Below are positions 37,855-46,914 of a DNA stretch of 64,000 nucleotides, in pieces; within the stretch, counting starts at the first letter, position 1; each line of letters begins with the position of its first letter. Location: contig NZ_JASJOU010000001.1 of assembly GCF_030068605.1 (NCBI RefSeq), positions 992,001-1,056,000 on the forward strand. The letters run 5' to 3'. Below the pieces are notes generated by a model, which saw only the letters and a program-made list of their open reading frames with translations, searched no databases and had not been told where the DNA came from. A program made the translations under genes and the position numbers. This DNA is from Xanthocytophaga agilis. Lineage in GTDB: Bacteria > Bacteroidota > Bacteroidia > Cytophagales > 172606-1.

Positions 37855-39033
37855 TTATAGTTTCTCTATAACCATAGCCGATGCACCACCACCACCATTA
37901 CAGATACCAACAACACCAATGTTCGCATTTTTTTGCTGTAATACATTGGAAAGAGTAACCAGAATTCGTGCTCCTGAACAACCTAGCGGATGGCCAATAG
38001 CAACCGCTCCTCCAAAAATATTAATCTGTTCAGGAGCGATATTTAGCTTCTGCATATTACAGAGTGCAACTGCTGAGAATGCTTCATTAATTTCATAATA
38101 ATCTACATCTTTCTCTGTAATGCCTGCTGCTTTTAGTGCTTTGGGAATTGCTAGGGATGGAGAGGTTGTAAACCACTCAGGTGCCTGTTCCGCATCCGCA
38201 AATCCCCGGATGCGTGCAATAGGTTTTAATCCTAACTCTGTTGCCTTCTCTTTACTTAGTAAAACCAAAGCTGCAGCGCCATCATTGATTGTAGATGCAT
38301 TGGCCGCCGTCACAGTACCCTCAGAAGAGAATGCAGGCTTTAAAGAAGGAATCTTTTCAAAATTTACATTCTTATATTCTTCATCTTCATTGATAAGAAT
38401 AGGTTCTTTGCCTTTTTGAGGTACAGCTACAGGTATAATTTCCTCTTTAAAATACCCTTTCTGTGTTGCATCTGCTGCTCTTTTATAGGATTGTATGGCA
38501 TATGCGTCTTGTGTTTCTCTGCTAATATTTAATTCCCGTGCCATCATATCTGCGGCATTGCCCATAGCATAGTTGTGGTATACTTCCCAAAGTCCATCTT
38601 TTTGTAAACCGTCGATGAGTTTTCCATCACCATATTTATATCCAAATCGGGCTTTTTCAATATAGTATGGCACATTGGTCATACTTTCCATACCACCAGC
38701 AACGACAATATCGTTGATGCCCAACATAATACTTTGTGCAGCGAACATAACTGCCTTTGTACCTGAAGCACATACTTTATTTATTGTTGTACAAACCGTT
38801 TCGGGAGGAAGTCCTGCAAAGATTGCAGCCTGACGTGCTGGAGCCTGACCCAAATTAGCAGAAATAACATTCCCCATAAAAACTTCCTGGACCTGATTGG
38901 CTGCTATTCCTGCTTTTTCGAGAGCTCCTTTAATTGCAAATGATCCAAGTTGAGTGGCTGAAAAAGAGGATAGTACCCCGCCAAAACTACCTATTGGAGT
39001 TCGAACTGCTGAAACTATATATACTTCTTTCAT
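37855..39033 (-). CDS. Acetyl-CoA C-acetyltransferase (thiolase)
   Basis: 392 residues, full-length thiolase II. Nucleophile Cys in NKVCASGTKAVMFAAQ (near 88), SMTNVPYYIEKARFG, FGGAVAIGHPLGCSGARI with the catalytic His near 350, and the C-terminal acid/base Cys in GICNGGGGASAMVI. It condenses two acetyl-CoA or cleaves acetoacetyl-CoA, in fatty-acid, polyhydroxybutyrate or mevalonate routes. No adjacent beta-oxidation genes, so the pathway is unresolved. Confidence 0.94.
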   Translation of the reverse strand: MKEVYIVSAVRTPIGSFGGVLSSFSATQLGSFAIKGALEKAGIAANQVQEVFMGNVISANLGQAPARQAAIFAGLPPETVCTTINKVCASGTKAVMFAAQSIMLGINDIVVAGGMESMTNVPYYIEKARFGYKYGDGKLIDGLQKDGLWEVYHNYAMGNAADMMARELNISRETQDAYAIQSYKRAADATQKGYFKEEIIPVAVPQKGKEPILINEDEEYKNVNFEKIPSLKPAFSSEGTVTAANASTINDGAAALVLLSKEKATELGLKPIARIRGFADAEQAPEWFTTSPSLAIPKALKAAGITEKDVDYYEINEAFSAVALCNMQKLNIAPEQINIFGGAVAIGHPLGCSGARILVTLSNVLQQKNANIGVVGICNGGGGASAMVIEKL

Positions 39034-39161
39034 AGAATAAGCTTGTTGATAATTTTTAAATACAATAAAATCTATATAGTTATAATGTATTTTACGGATA
39101 CAAACCTAGACAATATTGATAGAAATGTGAAATGATAGTCTGATTTTCCTGATACTATAAT

Positions 39162-39875
39162 TTACCAATCAGGTTTGGCATTATTGCTGGTTTTCTTTCC
39201 TTGCTTTTTTTGTTGCTGAATGTACTGTTTCTCTGCATCCTTCATTGCTTCCAGAAGTATATCTGCTTGTTCTTTGGACATACCCGTTTCGGCATAAGGA
39301 TCTTGTTCTACCTGACTATTATTGGCACGTTCGGCATTGTTTTCGTTGTCTTCCCATTCCGGTTTGGGAGGATCGTGTGGTTTTGGTGCAGGGGTTGATT
39401 GAGGAATTGAATTTGTTTTAGGCTTGTTTTGTTGTTTGAGTTTTTCAGTCAGTTCATAATTATATCTGGCATCTTCATTTCTTGGATTTGATTTTAGTGA
39501 GTTGCGAAAACAGGTAGAGGCCCAATCATATCGTTTAGCGTTGTAGGCAAGTACACCTAATTGCTGCCATGCAAGTGACTTAACAGCTGGATGAGGTGAT
39601 TGACAGGCTATTTGATATAACGCAGTTGCTTGCTTGGGCTTTTTCTGAATGAAATAACAGTGGGCTAGGTTTACCAGGACTTCTTCTTCTCCCACATTTA
39701 AAATCTCGTACAGATGTTTGTAGAATATGAGTGCTTCTTCATAGTTTCCCTGTTGGAAAGCTAGATTGGCCTGGTATTTATATTCACGTATTTCCCCCGA
39801 TTTACTGAGAATATTCCAGTTCGGAAGCCAAGAAACTGCAAACACAATAAACCAGAATTTTGGAGAAAAAACCAT
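39162..39875 (-). CDS. BatC-like TPR protein
   Basis: 237 residues. N-terminal hydrophobic anchor or signal (FWFIVFAVSWLP), then TPR repeats over about 25-150: YKYQANLAFQQGNYEEALIFYKHLYE, VNLAHCYFIQKKPKQATALYQIA, WASTCFRNSLKSNPRNEDARYNYEL. A Pro/Gln/Lys-rich low-complexity tail follows. This matches BatC of the Bacteroidota Bat (aerotolerance) cluster. It lies 59 bp downstream of the BatB-like gene on the same strand. Confidence 0.8.
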   Translation of the reverse strand: MVFSPKFWFIVFAVSWLPNWNILSKSGEIREYKYQANLAFQQGNYEEALIFYKHLYEILNVGEEEVLVNLAHCYFIQKKPKQATALYQIACQSPHPAVKSLAWQQLGVLAYNAKRYDWASTCFRNSLKSNPRNEDARYNYELTEKLKQQNKPKTNSIPQSTPAPKPHDPPKPEWEDNENNAERANNSQVEQDPYAETGMSKEQADILLEAMKDAEKQYIQQQKKQGKKTSNNAKPDW

Positions 39876-39934
39876 AATTTAAACAATTGGTGAAATATGA
39901 CGCTGATCACCGATACAAAAAACGAAAAATATCT

Positions 39935-40903
39935 TTATAAATGTATAGTAGTGACTGCAATCATAATATCAATAACCAATAACATTAATGCACAAATTAA
40001 GAAATAATAGTATTTATTAGAGGAAATATCAATTTTACGGGTGTCTTGTAAGTGTCCTTCAACTTTAGACACTGTAGAGGTTAAAGCCGGAATTTCATTT
40101 TGTATACGACTTAACTCAAAGTATTGTCCATTTGCATGTTGTGCTAATAATTGCAGGTGCTCGGCTTCAAGTCGAGTAATTACTGTTTTGCCCCCTGGTG
40201 TTTGTTTAAAACCGTTTGCTGTTGGTATTTTTCCTCCTGTTTTGGTTCCAACTCCCAGTGTAAATAATTTTAGTCCATCTTCTTCAATTTTGTGAGCGAT
40301 ATGTTCTGCCTCTTCTCCAAAATCTTCCCCATCGGTAATGAGAATAATAATTTTAGCCTGCTTTTGGGTTGAGGTATTTTTTTTGTCCTGATGTTGTTTT
40401 AATGCAAGGTTGAGCGCGGCTGCCAGATCTGTACTACTTTGAGTTACAAGATCAGTTCGTAATGTTTCAATAAATAATCGTAATGCATTTTGATCATACG
40501 TTAGAGGACATTGAACAAACGCTTCATTTGAGAAAATGATCAATCCAATGCGGTCTGATGAGAAGCTCGGAAGCCAGCGAGTTAATTCGTATTTTACTCT
40601 TTCAAGACGTGAGGGTGCAATATCTGTTGCATCCATTGATTTTGAAAGATCTACAACCAGATAAATATCTCTGCCAACAGCTTTTACTTCTTTGCGAAGA
40701 GTGCCAAAGGTTGGGCCAAGCAACCCAATCATAAGCAGACTAAAATAAATGAAGCGAATCATAGCCTTGGCTGCCAGACCACTTGTTGAACTGTGCATTT
40801 GTTTGGCCTTGCGGGTGGTTCTGATTACGTATAAAATATAGAAAAATATGAAAAGTCCAATGAGCCCATATTCCCACCAGGTAATCTCATAATACCAGTT
40901 CAT
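39935..40903 (-). CDS. BatB-like VWA-domain membrane protein
   Basis: 322 residues. Two N-terminal membrane segments (about 10-28 and 48-65), a VWA domain with metal-dependent adhesion site DLSKSMDATD (about 85-94) and ITDGEDFGEEAEHI, and a C-terminal membrane segment (YYYFLICALMLLVIDIMIAV). This is the layout of BatA/BatB proteins. Followed by the BatC-like TPR gene. The usual MoxR and BatA genes would lie upstream but are not here: the upstream DNA holds tRNA genes, so this pair is separated from the rest of a Bat cluster. Confidence 0.87.
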   Translation of the reverse strand: MNWYYEITWWEYGLIGLFIFFYILYVIRTTRKAKQMHSSTSGLAAKAMIRFIYFSLLMIGLLGPTFGTLRKEVKAVGRDIYLVVDLSKSMDATDIAPSRLERVKYELTRWLPSFSSDRIGLIIFSNEAFVQCPLTYDQNALRLFIETLRTDLVTQSSTDLAAALNLALKQHQDKKNTSTQKQAKIIILITDGEDFGEEAEHIAHKIEEDGLKLFTLGVGTKTGGKIPTANGFKQTPGGKTVITRLEAEHLQLLAQHANGQYFELSRIQNEIPALTSTVSKVEGHLQDTRKIDISSNKYYYFLICALMLLVIDIMIAVTTIHL

Positions 40904-41065
40904 GAAGTATATAAGTTTTTAAAGTAAGAACGTATTCTTGGCTGCAAAGGTATTCTAATTAACCGATTTTTATGAAGTAGAAAAAAAGTTAAAAAAATAT
41001 TTTACTGACTTTCAGGTGATTAGTATTTGCTTTTGGACTTTTTTTATGGTTTTTATTGTGAAACG

Positions 41066-41098
41066 TTTGCGGAAGTGAAAATGTTTTCTTTATCTTTG
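41066..41098 (+). promoter_or_regulatory. Bacteroidota-type promoter of the first tRNA pair
   Basis: TTTG (41066-41069), 21-bp spacer, TATCTTTG (41091-41098): an exact match to the TTTG / TAnnTTTG consensus of the Bacteroidota housekeeping sigma factor, ending 11 bp before the tRNA. Confidence 0.85.
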
Positions 41099-41109
41099 CA
41101 GACCATTTC

Positions 41110-41198
<89 letters not shown>

Positions 41199-41225
41199 CT
41201 GGTTGAATTGGAAAAATCATAGTTT

Positions 41226-41300
41226 CGGGGTGTAGCGTAGCCCGGTTATCGCGCCACATTTGGGATGTGGAGGTCGTGTGTTCGAATCACACCACCCCGA
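41226..41300 (+). tRNA. tRNA-Pro(TGG), copy 1
   Basis: 75 nt. Acceptor CGGGGTG / CACCCCG with discriminator A, anticodon stem CCACA/TGTGG with loop TTTGGGA (TGG), T-loop GTTCGAATC. 27 bp after tRNA-Ser. Confidence 0.96.
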
Positions 41301-41305
41301 CTTTG

Positions 41306-41342
41306 ATAAGCCACTCTATTTTCTCCTTGAGTGGCTTATTTC
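41306..41342 (+). terminator. Terminator after tRNA pair copy 1
   Basis: ATAAGCCACTC / GAGTGGCTTAT with a 12-base loop, then TTTC. Confidence 0.75.
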
Positions 41343-41386
41343 TTCTAATAAATAAAGGAAGAGAGGATTTTTTTAATTAAAAGGCT

Positions 41387-41394
41387 TATCTTTA
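41387..41394 (+). promoter_or_regulatory. Weakened -7 box before tRNA copy 2
   Basis: TATCTTTA corresponds to TATCTTTG of copy 1 with the G changed to A. No TTTG is found 19-21 bp upstream, so this copy may rely on read-through or be weakly expressed. Confidence 0.45.
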
Positions 41395-41405
41395 CAGGCT
41401 ATTTT

Positions 41406-41494
<89 letters not shown>

Positions 41495-41521
41495 CTGGTT
41501 GAATTGGAAAAATCATAGTTT

Positions 41522-41596
41522 CGGGGTGTAGCGTAGCCCGGTTATCGCGCCACATTTGGGATGTGGAGGTCGTGTGTTCGAATCACACCACCCCGA
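41522..41596 (+). tRNA. tRNA-Pro(TGG), copy 2
   Basis: 75 nt, identical to the copy at 41226-41300. Confidence 0.95.
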
Positions 41597-41600
41597 CTTT

Positions 41601-41640
41601 AAGCCGCTCTAAATATTTTATTTAGAGCGGCTTTTTATTT
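41601..41640 (+). terminator. Strong terminator after tRNA pair copy 2
   Basis: AAGCCGCTCTAAATA / TATTTAGAGCGGCTT (15-bp stem, 3-base loop) then TTTATTT. Confidence 0.92.
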
Positions 41641-41795
41641 GTTCCTTCTTTAGCCTCCTGTACAATCAAAAGTTTACACCATCTTTGTTATTGATCATGA
41701 TTGTAACCCAATTAATCTTCCACTGAATGTAAGATACAATCGTTGATGACTCAGCCATGCTGATCCCAATTAAAAAAGTTCTTAGAAAAATTATT

Positions 41796-42881
41796 ATGTT
41801 ATCAGAACATACTAACGAAGAGAAAGTACTGAAATTACTTCTTTCAGGAGATGAAGAAAACATTGTACTTGGACTTGAGATTGCCAAATCCTTAAGTCTC
41901 ACTATTGGGAATATTAAAAAGGATATATCTGTATTGTTTGCCTGGCTGGAAGCCAATAGTCAACCCACTCCTGAAGTAGATACATTTGATGATACCTGGT
42001 TTCTGCAAAGACTACTAGATATACATTGTATTGAAGAAATAGATCTTGCAGGATACCATTTAAGAGAGATGCCCAGCCAGATTAAATATTTGTTTAATTT
42101 GAGAAAGGTATTTCTTAAGGGAAATAAAATAAGTCAGTTGCCATCTGAAATAGGTTGTCTTAAAAGGCTTGAAGAATTAAATGTATCTCTTAACCAATTA
42201 ACATCTCTTCCTGTAGAAATTGGAGATTGTTTGAATTTGCAAAAGCTTTTGGTTAGTTCAAATCAACTAGTAAAAGTACCGAAAGAAATTGGTAATTGTA
42301 TCAATCTCACCTGGCTTGACCTAACCAGAAACCAACTCCACTCAATACCAGACGAAGTGGGAAATCTGGTTAATCTTCAGGAACTACATTTATACAACAA
42401 TCAACTGACTTCTCTTCCTGCTTCCATAGGGAATCTTGCTAAACTAAATAGACTTTTGCTGAGTTTAAACCGCTTACACTCAATACCACCTCAGATAGGG
42501 GAGTGTAGGCAACTCTCAATACTTTCTTTGTCAGACAATCAATTGATTTTTCTACCAAGAGAAATTGGTAATCTTACCTGTCTTACAGAGCTAGCAGCAT
42601 TTAATAATTTATTGCAATATCTTCCTGTTGAGATTGGTAATTTGACTAATCTAAGGGAATTATTAGTGTTTAATAATAAATTGGAATCTCTTCCTCCAGA
42701 AATTGGTAATCTGATACATCTTGAATCGCTTTATATTAGTGATAATCCACTGCATAAAATCCCTGCTGAGGTTTGTAATCTTACCCATATGACCTACTTC
42801 AATATGGAAGGAATTGAAATACCTGCAGAGCTTGCAACACAACTAACAAAATGCCTTCCTGCCTGCCAGATTATTAAATAG
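41796..42881 (+). CDS. Leucine-rich-repeat protein
   Basis: 361 residues from ATG 41796; an ATG at 41757 would add 13. An N-terminal helical cap (about 1-85) is followed by about 11 repeats of 23 residues (consensus LPxEIGNLxNLxxLxLxxNQLxS) up to residue 345. This is the bacterial ROC/Yersinia-type LRR pattern; no Roc-COR GTPase, kinase or secretion signal is attached. LRR solenoids bind proteins, and the partner is unknown. The gene stands right after the duplicated tRNA genes and ends in a hairpin that overlaps its stop codon. Confidence 0.88.
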   Translation: MLSEHTNEEKVLKLLLSGDEENIVLGLEIAKSLSLTIGNIKKDISVLFAWLEANSQPTPEVDTFDDTWFLQRLLDIHCIEEIDLAGYHLREMPSQIKYLFNLRKVFLKGNKISQLPSEIGCLKRLEELNVSLNQLTSLPVEIGDCLNLQKLLVSSNQLVKVPKEIGNCINLTWLDLTRNQLHSIPDEVGNLVNLQELHLYNNQLTSLPASIGNLAKLNRLLLSLNRLHSIPPQIGECRQLSILSLSDNQLIFLPREIGNLTCLTELAAFNNLLQYLPVEIGNLTNLRELLVFNNKLESLPPEIGNLIHLESLYISDNPLHKIPAEVCNLTHMTYFNMEGIEIPAELATQLTKCLPACQIIK

Positions 42882-42908
42882 AATTTAATAATCTGGCAGA
42901 TATTTTAT
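42863..42908 (+). terminator. Terminator overlapping the LRR stop codon
   Basis: CTGCCAGATTATTAAAT (42863-42879) / ATTTAATAATCTGGCAG (42883-42899), 17-bp perfect stem with a 3-base loop, then TATTTTATGTTTT. The left arm lies inside the last codons. Confidence 0.8.
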
Positions 42909-43045
42909 GTTTTGGGAGAAGTTAGTCTCTTGTAAGGAACTGATTTCATTTTTATTGGTAGTAAATTCATATTAATTTGATTTTGGATGAAATGAAGTAA
43001 AAAATTATATTTGAGTTTCTTTCTTTACTTTATACCACATTACTT

Positions 43046-43240
43046 ATGACTGAAGATCAATTGTCTACACTTATTGAAAAACTGGATTTTATCATTGATA
43101 AACAAAGTAGGATAGAGGCTCGTCTGGAAAAGATAGAAGGAGACCTAGGTGGTGTGATACATGATATTAAAAAGATAAAAAAGCGGGTACGTAAAGAAAA
43201 AGGTGGGACAGATGAACTAAAGAAAAAGGCAAAAGAATAA
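43046..43240 (+). CDS. Small charged coiled-coil protein
   Basis: 64 residues, ATG start, almost entirely helical heptads (LSTLIEKLDFIIDKQSRIEARLEKIEGDLG), then a very basic tail (KKIKKRVRKEKGG...KKKAKE). It lies 5 bp before the next gene, which argues that both are real and co-transcribed. No function recognised; the tail could bind nucleic acid. Confidence 0.6.
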   Translation: MTEDQLSTLIEKLDFIIDKQSRIEARLEKIEGDLGGVIHDIKKIKKRVRKEKGGTDELKKKAKE

Positions 43241-43245
43241 ATAGA

Positions 43246-43530
43246 ATGGATGTACAGTTTAAATTATATAATACCATAGGGCAACCAACCTGGAAAATAG
43301 AACAGTATCAACAGACTGTTAAATCTCAGTATAAGCAACCTCTTCATGAAATCCAGGAACTCCTTTATCAACAAGGAGAAACCAATACGCAGATCAGCAT
43401 CTCAATTGAAATTGATATTAAAAATGAAAGAGTTTTTCCGCCTATTATTACTATTGGTGATGGGACAGAGGAACAAACAATGAAATACCAAAGCCTTAAA
43501 AAGAAAATAGTAAGATTGCTTCCTGAATAG
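43246..43530 (+). CDS. Small hypothetical protein
   Basis: 94 residues, soluble, no motif recognised. Alternating polar/hydrophobic residues (ISISIEIDIKNERVFPPIITI) suggest beta strands. Follows the coiled-coil gene by 5 bp and precedes a clean terminator, so a two-gene unit is likely. Confidence 0.6.
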   Translation: MDVQFKLYNTIGQPTWKIEQYQQTVKSQYKQPLHEIQELLYQQGETNTQISISIEIDIKNERVFPPIITIGDGTEEQTMKYQSLKKKIVRLLPE

Positions 43531-43560
43531 ATTTTATAATTACAAACCAATCGAATTTGA

Positions 43561-43600
43561 AAAGACTCCACACATTATGCTTGTGTATGGAGTCTTTTTA
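43561..43600. terminator. Bidirectional terminator
   Basis: AAAAGACTCCA (43561-43571) / TGGAGTCTTTT (43589-43599), T-rich on both strands, between the convergent small genes. Confidence 0.88.
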
Positions 43601-43624
43601 AAACTTGTCGATATAAATAACTAA

Positions 43625-43828
43625 TTAGTTGAGACGAGGATTTTGTTCAACCCAATGATGGCTATCCGGATAGATCTTATTTAATTCCCTAACAGAATTG
43701 AGTGCATCTTCTTTAGTACATGCATACATACCACATCCATAAAAATTTGTTGTCCTGGATTTCCATGCAATGCGATACAAATTTGGATTATCAACTACAA
43801 AATCAACATTTATTTCTTTTTTTTCCAT
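43625..43828 (-). CDS. Small hypothetical protein (67 aa)
   Basis: 67 residues: NLYRIAWKSRTTNFYGCGMYACTKEDALNSV... The AWKSR-YGCG-A--KEDA- -V-LN pattern looks like a compact alpha/beta domain that I have seen as uncharacterised small proteins in Bacteroidota, but I cannot name it. The convergent terminator at 43561-43600 supports it as a gene. Confidence 0.55.
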   Translation of the reverse strand: MEKKEINVDFVVDNPNLYRIAWKSRTTNFYGCGMYACTKEDALNSVRELNKIYPDSHHWVEQNPRLN

Positions 43829-43981
43829 GGATAGATTTTCCTTTCTTTAAAGTGATAACAAAATCTTTTCAGAAAAAATCCCAATTTATTCCAGATGAAC
43901 TGGAAATGCTTAACAAAGAAAGGACTATATACATTTTCAATAAAAAAGATTCTATATTTGACCAGACAAAACTTTTTCCAT

Positions 43982-44281
43982 ATGACAAACGAGCAGATCT
44001 CAATCAATGATTTTATTGATACTCCTGAGGCAGTACATCCAAAAACACATATTGACCAAATCAAAAAAATGATACAGGATAAGTGGACCTCCAGTACAGA
44101 TATACTGAATGCCACTTGTATTACTATTAGTTCAGAAGATTACAAAATACTGGCAGACGCCTTACTAAAGGACGGCAAGTGGGATGTTGATTCTGAAAAG
44201 GCTTCTGTGTTTTATCATGGTTTACAAGTCAAAAATGCTGATAGTATGAATTCTGGTGAATGTGAGATTGGTTATAGATAA
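43982..44281 (+). CDS. Hypothetical protein (99 aa)
   Basis: 99 residues from ATG 43982; the longer frame to 43895 has an implausible basic N-terminus and non-coding look. Acidic, with a likely helix (HIDQIKKMIQDKW) and SSEDYKILADALLKDGKW. No family recognised. It lies between the small-gene cluster and the response regulator, convergent with the latter. Confidence 0.5.
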   Translation: MTNEQISINDFIDTPEAVHPKTHIDQIKKMIQDKWTSSTDILNATCITISSEDYKILADALLKDGKWDVDSEKASVFYHGLQVKNADSMNSGECEIGYR

Positions 44282-44302
44282 GCATTTATTCTTTGACATC
44301 TT

Positions 44303-44935
44303 CTAAGATAGTATACCCAGTTCCATTGCATAGCGAGTGAGCTGACTTACGTTGCTAATATCCAGTTTTTTAAAGATGTTTTTTCGATGTGTTTTTACAG
44401 TATGTTCAGATATAAATAATTTTTCAGAGATAGCAGAACTGGTTGATCCAAGTGCAATAAGCCGGACTATTTCAATTTCTCTTTCACTAAGACGAAATGC
44501 ATGCGGATCTGGTTCTGCTTCCATTCGTGCTTCTGCTTTAAAATCTCCGATTGTATCAAAATAAAACTTATTAATCTGCAACCGATCTAGAGCATTTAGC
44601 AATTCCTGGCTATTGCCACTTTTTAGAAGACATCCATCAATACCAATTTCAAATAATTGATTAATAAGTGACCTGCTGTTATACATAGTCAGAATCAGTA
44701 TTTTGATGCTAGGATAATTCTTTTTGATCCATTTACTACATGTGATTCCATTCATACCTGGCATGTTAATGTCTACAATAACTATATCAGGTTTTACAAC
44801 AGGTAACAACTGAAGCAAATCCTCTCCATTATATGCTTTGCCAACCACCTGGTGAATACCTGTTGATTCAAGTAAACTTACCAGAGAGTCTATCAATATT
44901 GGATGATCATCAGCTAAACAGATTTTCATAGACAA
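44303..44935 (-). CDS. LuxR/NarL-family response regulator
   Basis: 210 residues. Receiver domain (1-120) with ICLADDHPILIDSLV, phosphoacceptor Asp55 in IVIVDINMPGMNG, and a conserved Lys in CLLKSG. LuxR-type HTH at about 145-208: LSEREIEIVRLIALG and ISEHTVKTHRKNIFKKL. It is the natural partner of the HisKA_3 kinase at 45309-46181, although 373 bp separate them. Controls unknown genes. Confidence 0.92.
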   Translation of the reverse strand: MSMKICLADDHPILIDSLVSLLESTGIHQVVGKAYNGEDLLQLLPVVKPDIVIVDINMPGMNGITCSKWIKKNYPSIKILILTMYNSRSLINQLFEIGIDGCLLKSGNSQELLNALDRLQINKFYFDTIGDFKAEARMEAEPDPHAFRLSEREIEIVRLIALGSTSSAISEKLFISEHTVKTHRKNIFKKLDISNVSQLTRYAMELGILS

Positions 44936-45308
44936 GTGGTGAGTTAAATGTGTTCGTATGAGGATAGTTCTGTGAGAGTATATTACATTATTTTATAGAT
45001 TATTGCAAGTTTTCAGTATACAAAATACAATACAAATCATGTAATTCACTGACTATCTAGAATTAACTACGATTACAAATGTAGGAACTGCTTTTTTGAA
45101 GATCAATGTGACCTTGAATATAAGTAGTATAGAGTTGATGAGGAAATGTCAAAATATACTGGTATGCAGATCTGTACTATATATCTGCCGGAGAATAGGG
45201 CTGAAGTGATGTATAGATAGTATGAAATATACAAGTAAATGTGGAAATTATAGTTGTTTTTTTAGAATTAATTTTACTTCTGTTTATCTTATTTTTAATC
45301 GTTTTAGA
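44936..45308. other. 373-bp gap between kinase and response regulator
   Basis: No gene or RNA recognised; AT-rich and without a clear promoter box. It is longer than usual within a kinase-regulator operon, so the regulator may have its own promoter. Confidence 0.45.
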
Positions 45309-46181
45309 TTAAATAGAAAAAATTTGATTGATAGGGATTTCAATAATGAAGGTACTACCAAATTCTGGAGAGGAGTCAATGGTTACATGCCCTTGAAATC
45401 GTTCAGTACGAGAATAAATATGCTGTAAGCCAATACCTTTTTTTACTTGTCGGTTAATGAAACCTTTACCATTATCTTCAAAGATTATGCTTATATATTC
45501 TTTGGGTATTTGTGTGATTTCAATTCTGGCTTTTGTTGCGTGTGCATGTTTAAGTGTGTTGGCAAATAATTCCTGAATGATACGGTATATATTTAAACTT
45601 AATTCATCATCCAAAGGATCTGTGATATCAATTACTGTTTCAATGATAAGTTTTTGTGAATTAGTAATAGCTTCAACCAATTGTTCTATAGCTGCCTGGA
45701 AGCCACCATACTGTAGTAAGCCAGAATCAAGATCATGTGAAATTTTTCTGGTTTCACGGGCGGCTGCTTCTACCAATGAATGTATTTTTTGAATAAGTGT
45801 TGTTCGATTATCTTTATAAAAGGAGATTGAGTAAATATCAGATTTTTCACTGGCATGAAGTTGTTTTTCTTCGTGTTTGATTTCCTGATTTTGTAAGGTA
45901 TCGATATATATTTTGAGAGTGGCTAAAAGACTACCCAAATTATCATGTAGATCTTCTGCGATTCGCTTTCTCTCTGATTCTCTCCCTTCAATAAGAGCAT
46001 AGGCAGATTGTAGCTCTGCCTTTTTTAATAATTTTTCAATCTCCCGGAATTCAGCTTGTTTTCGATACAATTTGCGCTGAAATATGAAAGCAAAAAATAT
46101 GACCCCTGACACTGTTAGTACAGTTGTAAGAGTACCAATAATAAGAATTAACAAATCTGTTACATTTGTTTGCTGAGCCAT
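45309..46181 (-). CDS. HisKA_3-type sensor histidine kinase (NarX/DesK class)
   Basis: 290 residues: one N-terminal membrane segment (about 9-33), a short coiled linker, a HisKA_3 box with the phosphoryl His79 in RKRIAEDLHDNLGSLLATLK, and a HATPase domain with NIYRIIQELFANTLKHAHA (N box) and DNGKGFI (G1). It has no periplasmic sensor of its own. Its gene overlaps the upstream multi-TM gene by 22 bp, so sensing may come from that protein. It should phosphorylate the LuxR-type regulator downstream. Confidence 0.92.
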   Translation of the reverse strand: MAQQTNVTDLLILIIGTLTTVLTVSGVIFFAFIFQRKLYRKQAEFREIEKLLKKAELQSAYALIEGRESERKRIAEDLHDNLGSLLATLKIYIDTLQNQEIKHEEKQLHASEKSDIYSISFYKDNRTTLIQKIHSLVEAAARETRKISHDLDSGLLQYGGFQAAIEQLVEAITNSQKLIIETVIDITDPLDDELSLNIYRIIQELFANTLKHAHATKARIEITQIPKEYISIIFEDNGKGFINRQVKKGIGLQHIYSRTERFQGHVTIDSSPEFGSTFIIEIPINQIFSI

Positions 46182-46914
46182 AGACCGTAGGCTATAATTA
46201 TATTTTTTGTCACATTTGCAAATGATTGAATGATCCAGGCGTTATGAAAGATGCCAGAAGCTTCTTTAGAAAGGATTTTCCACCCTAAAAGATACGTAAA
46301 AAAAGATCCTGATGCATAGATAAGTATTCCGGCATTGATAAAAAACAATGGATGTTTTTCTACCATGATAGGTTCAGGCTGTTCATACAGTTTATAATAA
46401 TAGACAAATCCAAGTACAATAAATACAAGAGCATTTATTGACCAGGCTACTTGATTAAATTGATACCAATCTCCTGTAAGTATTGTATGTAAAAGATTAA
46501 AGAGTATCAATATACCAAGTCCATACAGGTAGATAGGCTTTGCAGATAAAAGTTTGTAATAAAAAAGAGGTAAGAATACAAGTTCGATGAAAGCCAGTAG
46601 ATGATATACTGGCATATTGTTGATGGTAAATTCTGCTGTAATTAGAGTAAAAAGTTTCAAGGCTGAAGAGATTAAAAAAAAAATCCTAAACCAAATAGCG
46701 GAATTATTTTTTTGCCTACCAGAATTATTGCTACAACTGGAAAAAGATCAGATATATCTGATATATTGGCAATCCAGATCGAAAATGTTTTCAGACTTAC
46801 ACTTAGTAAAGGAGAAATCATAGAAACTAGCATTGGTTCATTTATAAAATATTGTAATTCTGACTCTGACAAACTTGCCAGAGCCAGAAAGAAAAAATTA
46901 TGCACCACCTCCAC
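46160..46914 (-). pseudogene. Multi-TM membrane protein split by a frameshift at a 10-base homopolymer
   Basis: Two minus-strand frames join at A10 (46674-46683; T10 on the coding strand). The first (46914-46672, GTG start) encodes MEVVHNFFFLALA... and stops right after GFFF. The second (to 46160) continues as LISSALKLFTLITAEF... and has no good start of its own (only a TTG, or an internal ATG at 46615). Eleven T instead of ten would fuse them into one protein of about 250 residues with seven or eight membrane segments. It overlaps the preceding small gene by 17 bp and the kinase by 22 bp, as expected for one coupled operon. Could be a sequencing error, slippage or phase variation. I read it as one gene. 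Confidence 0.7.
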
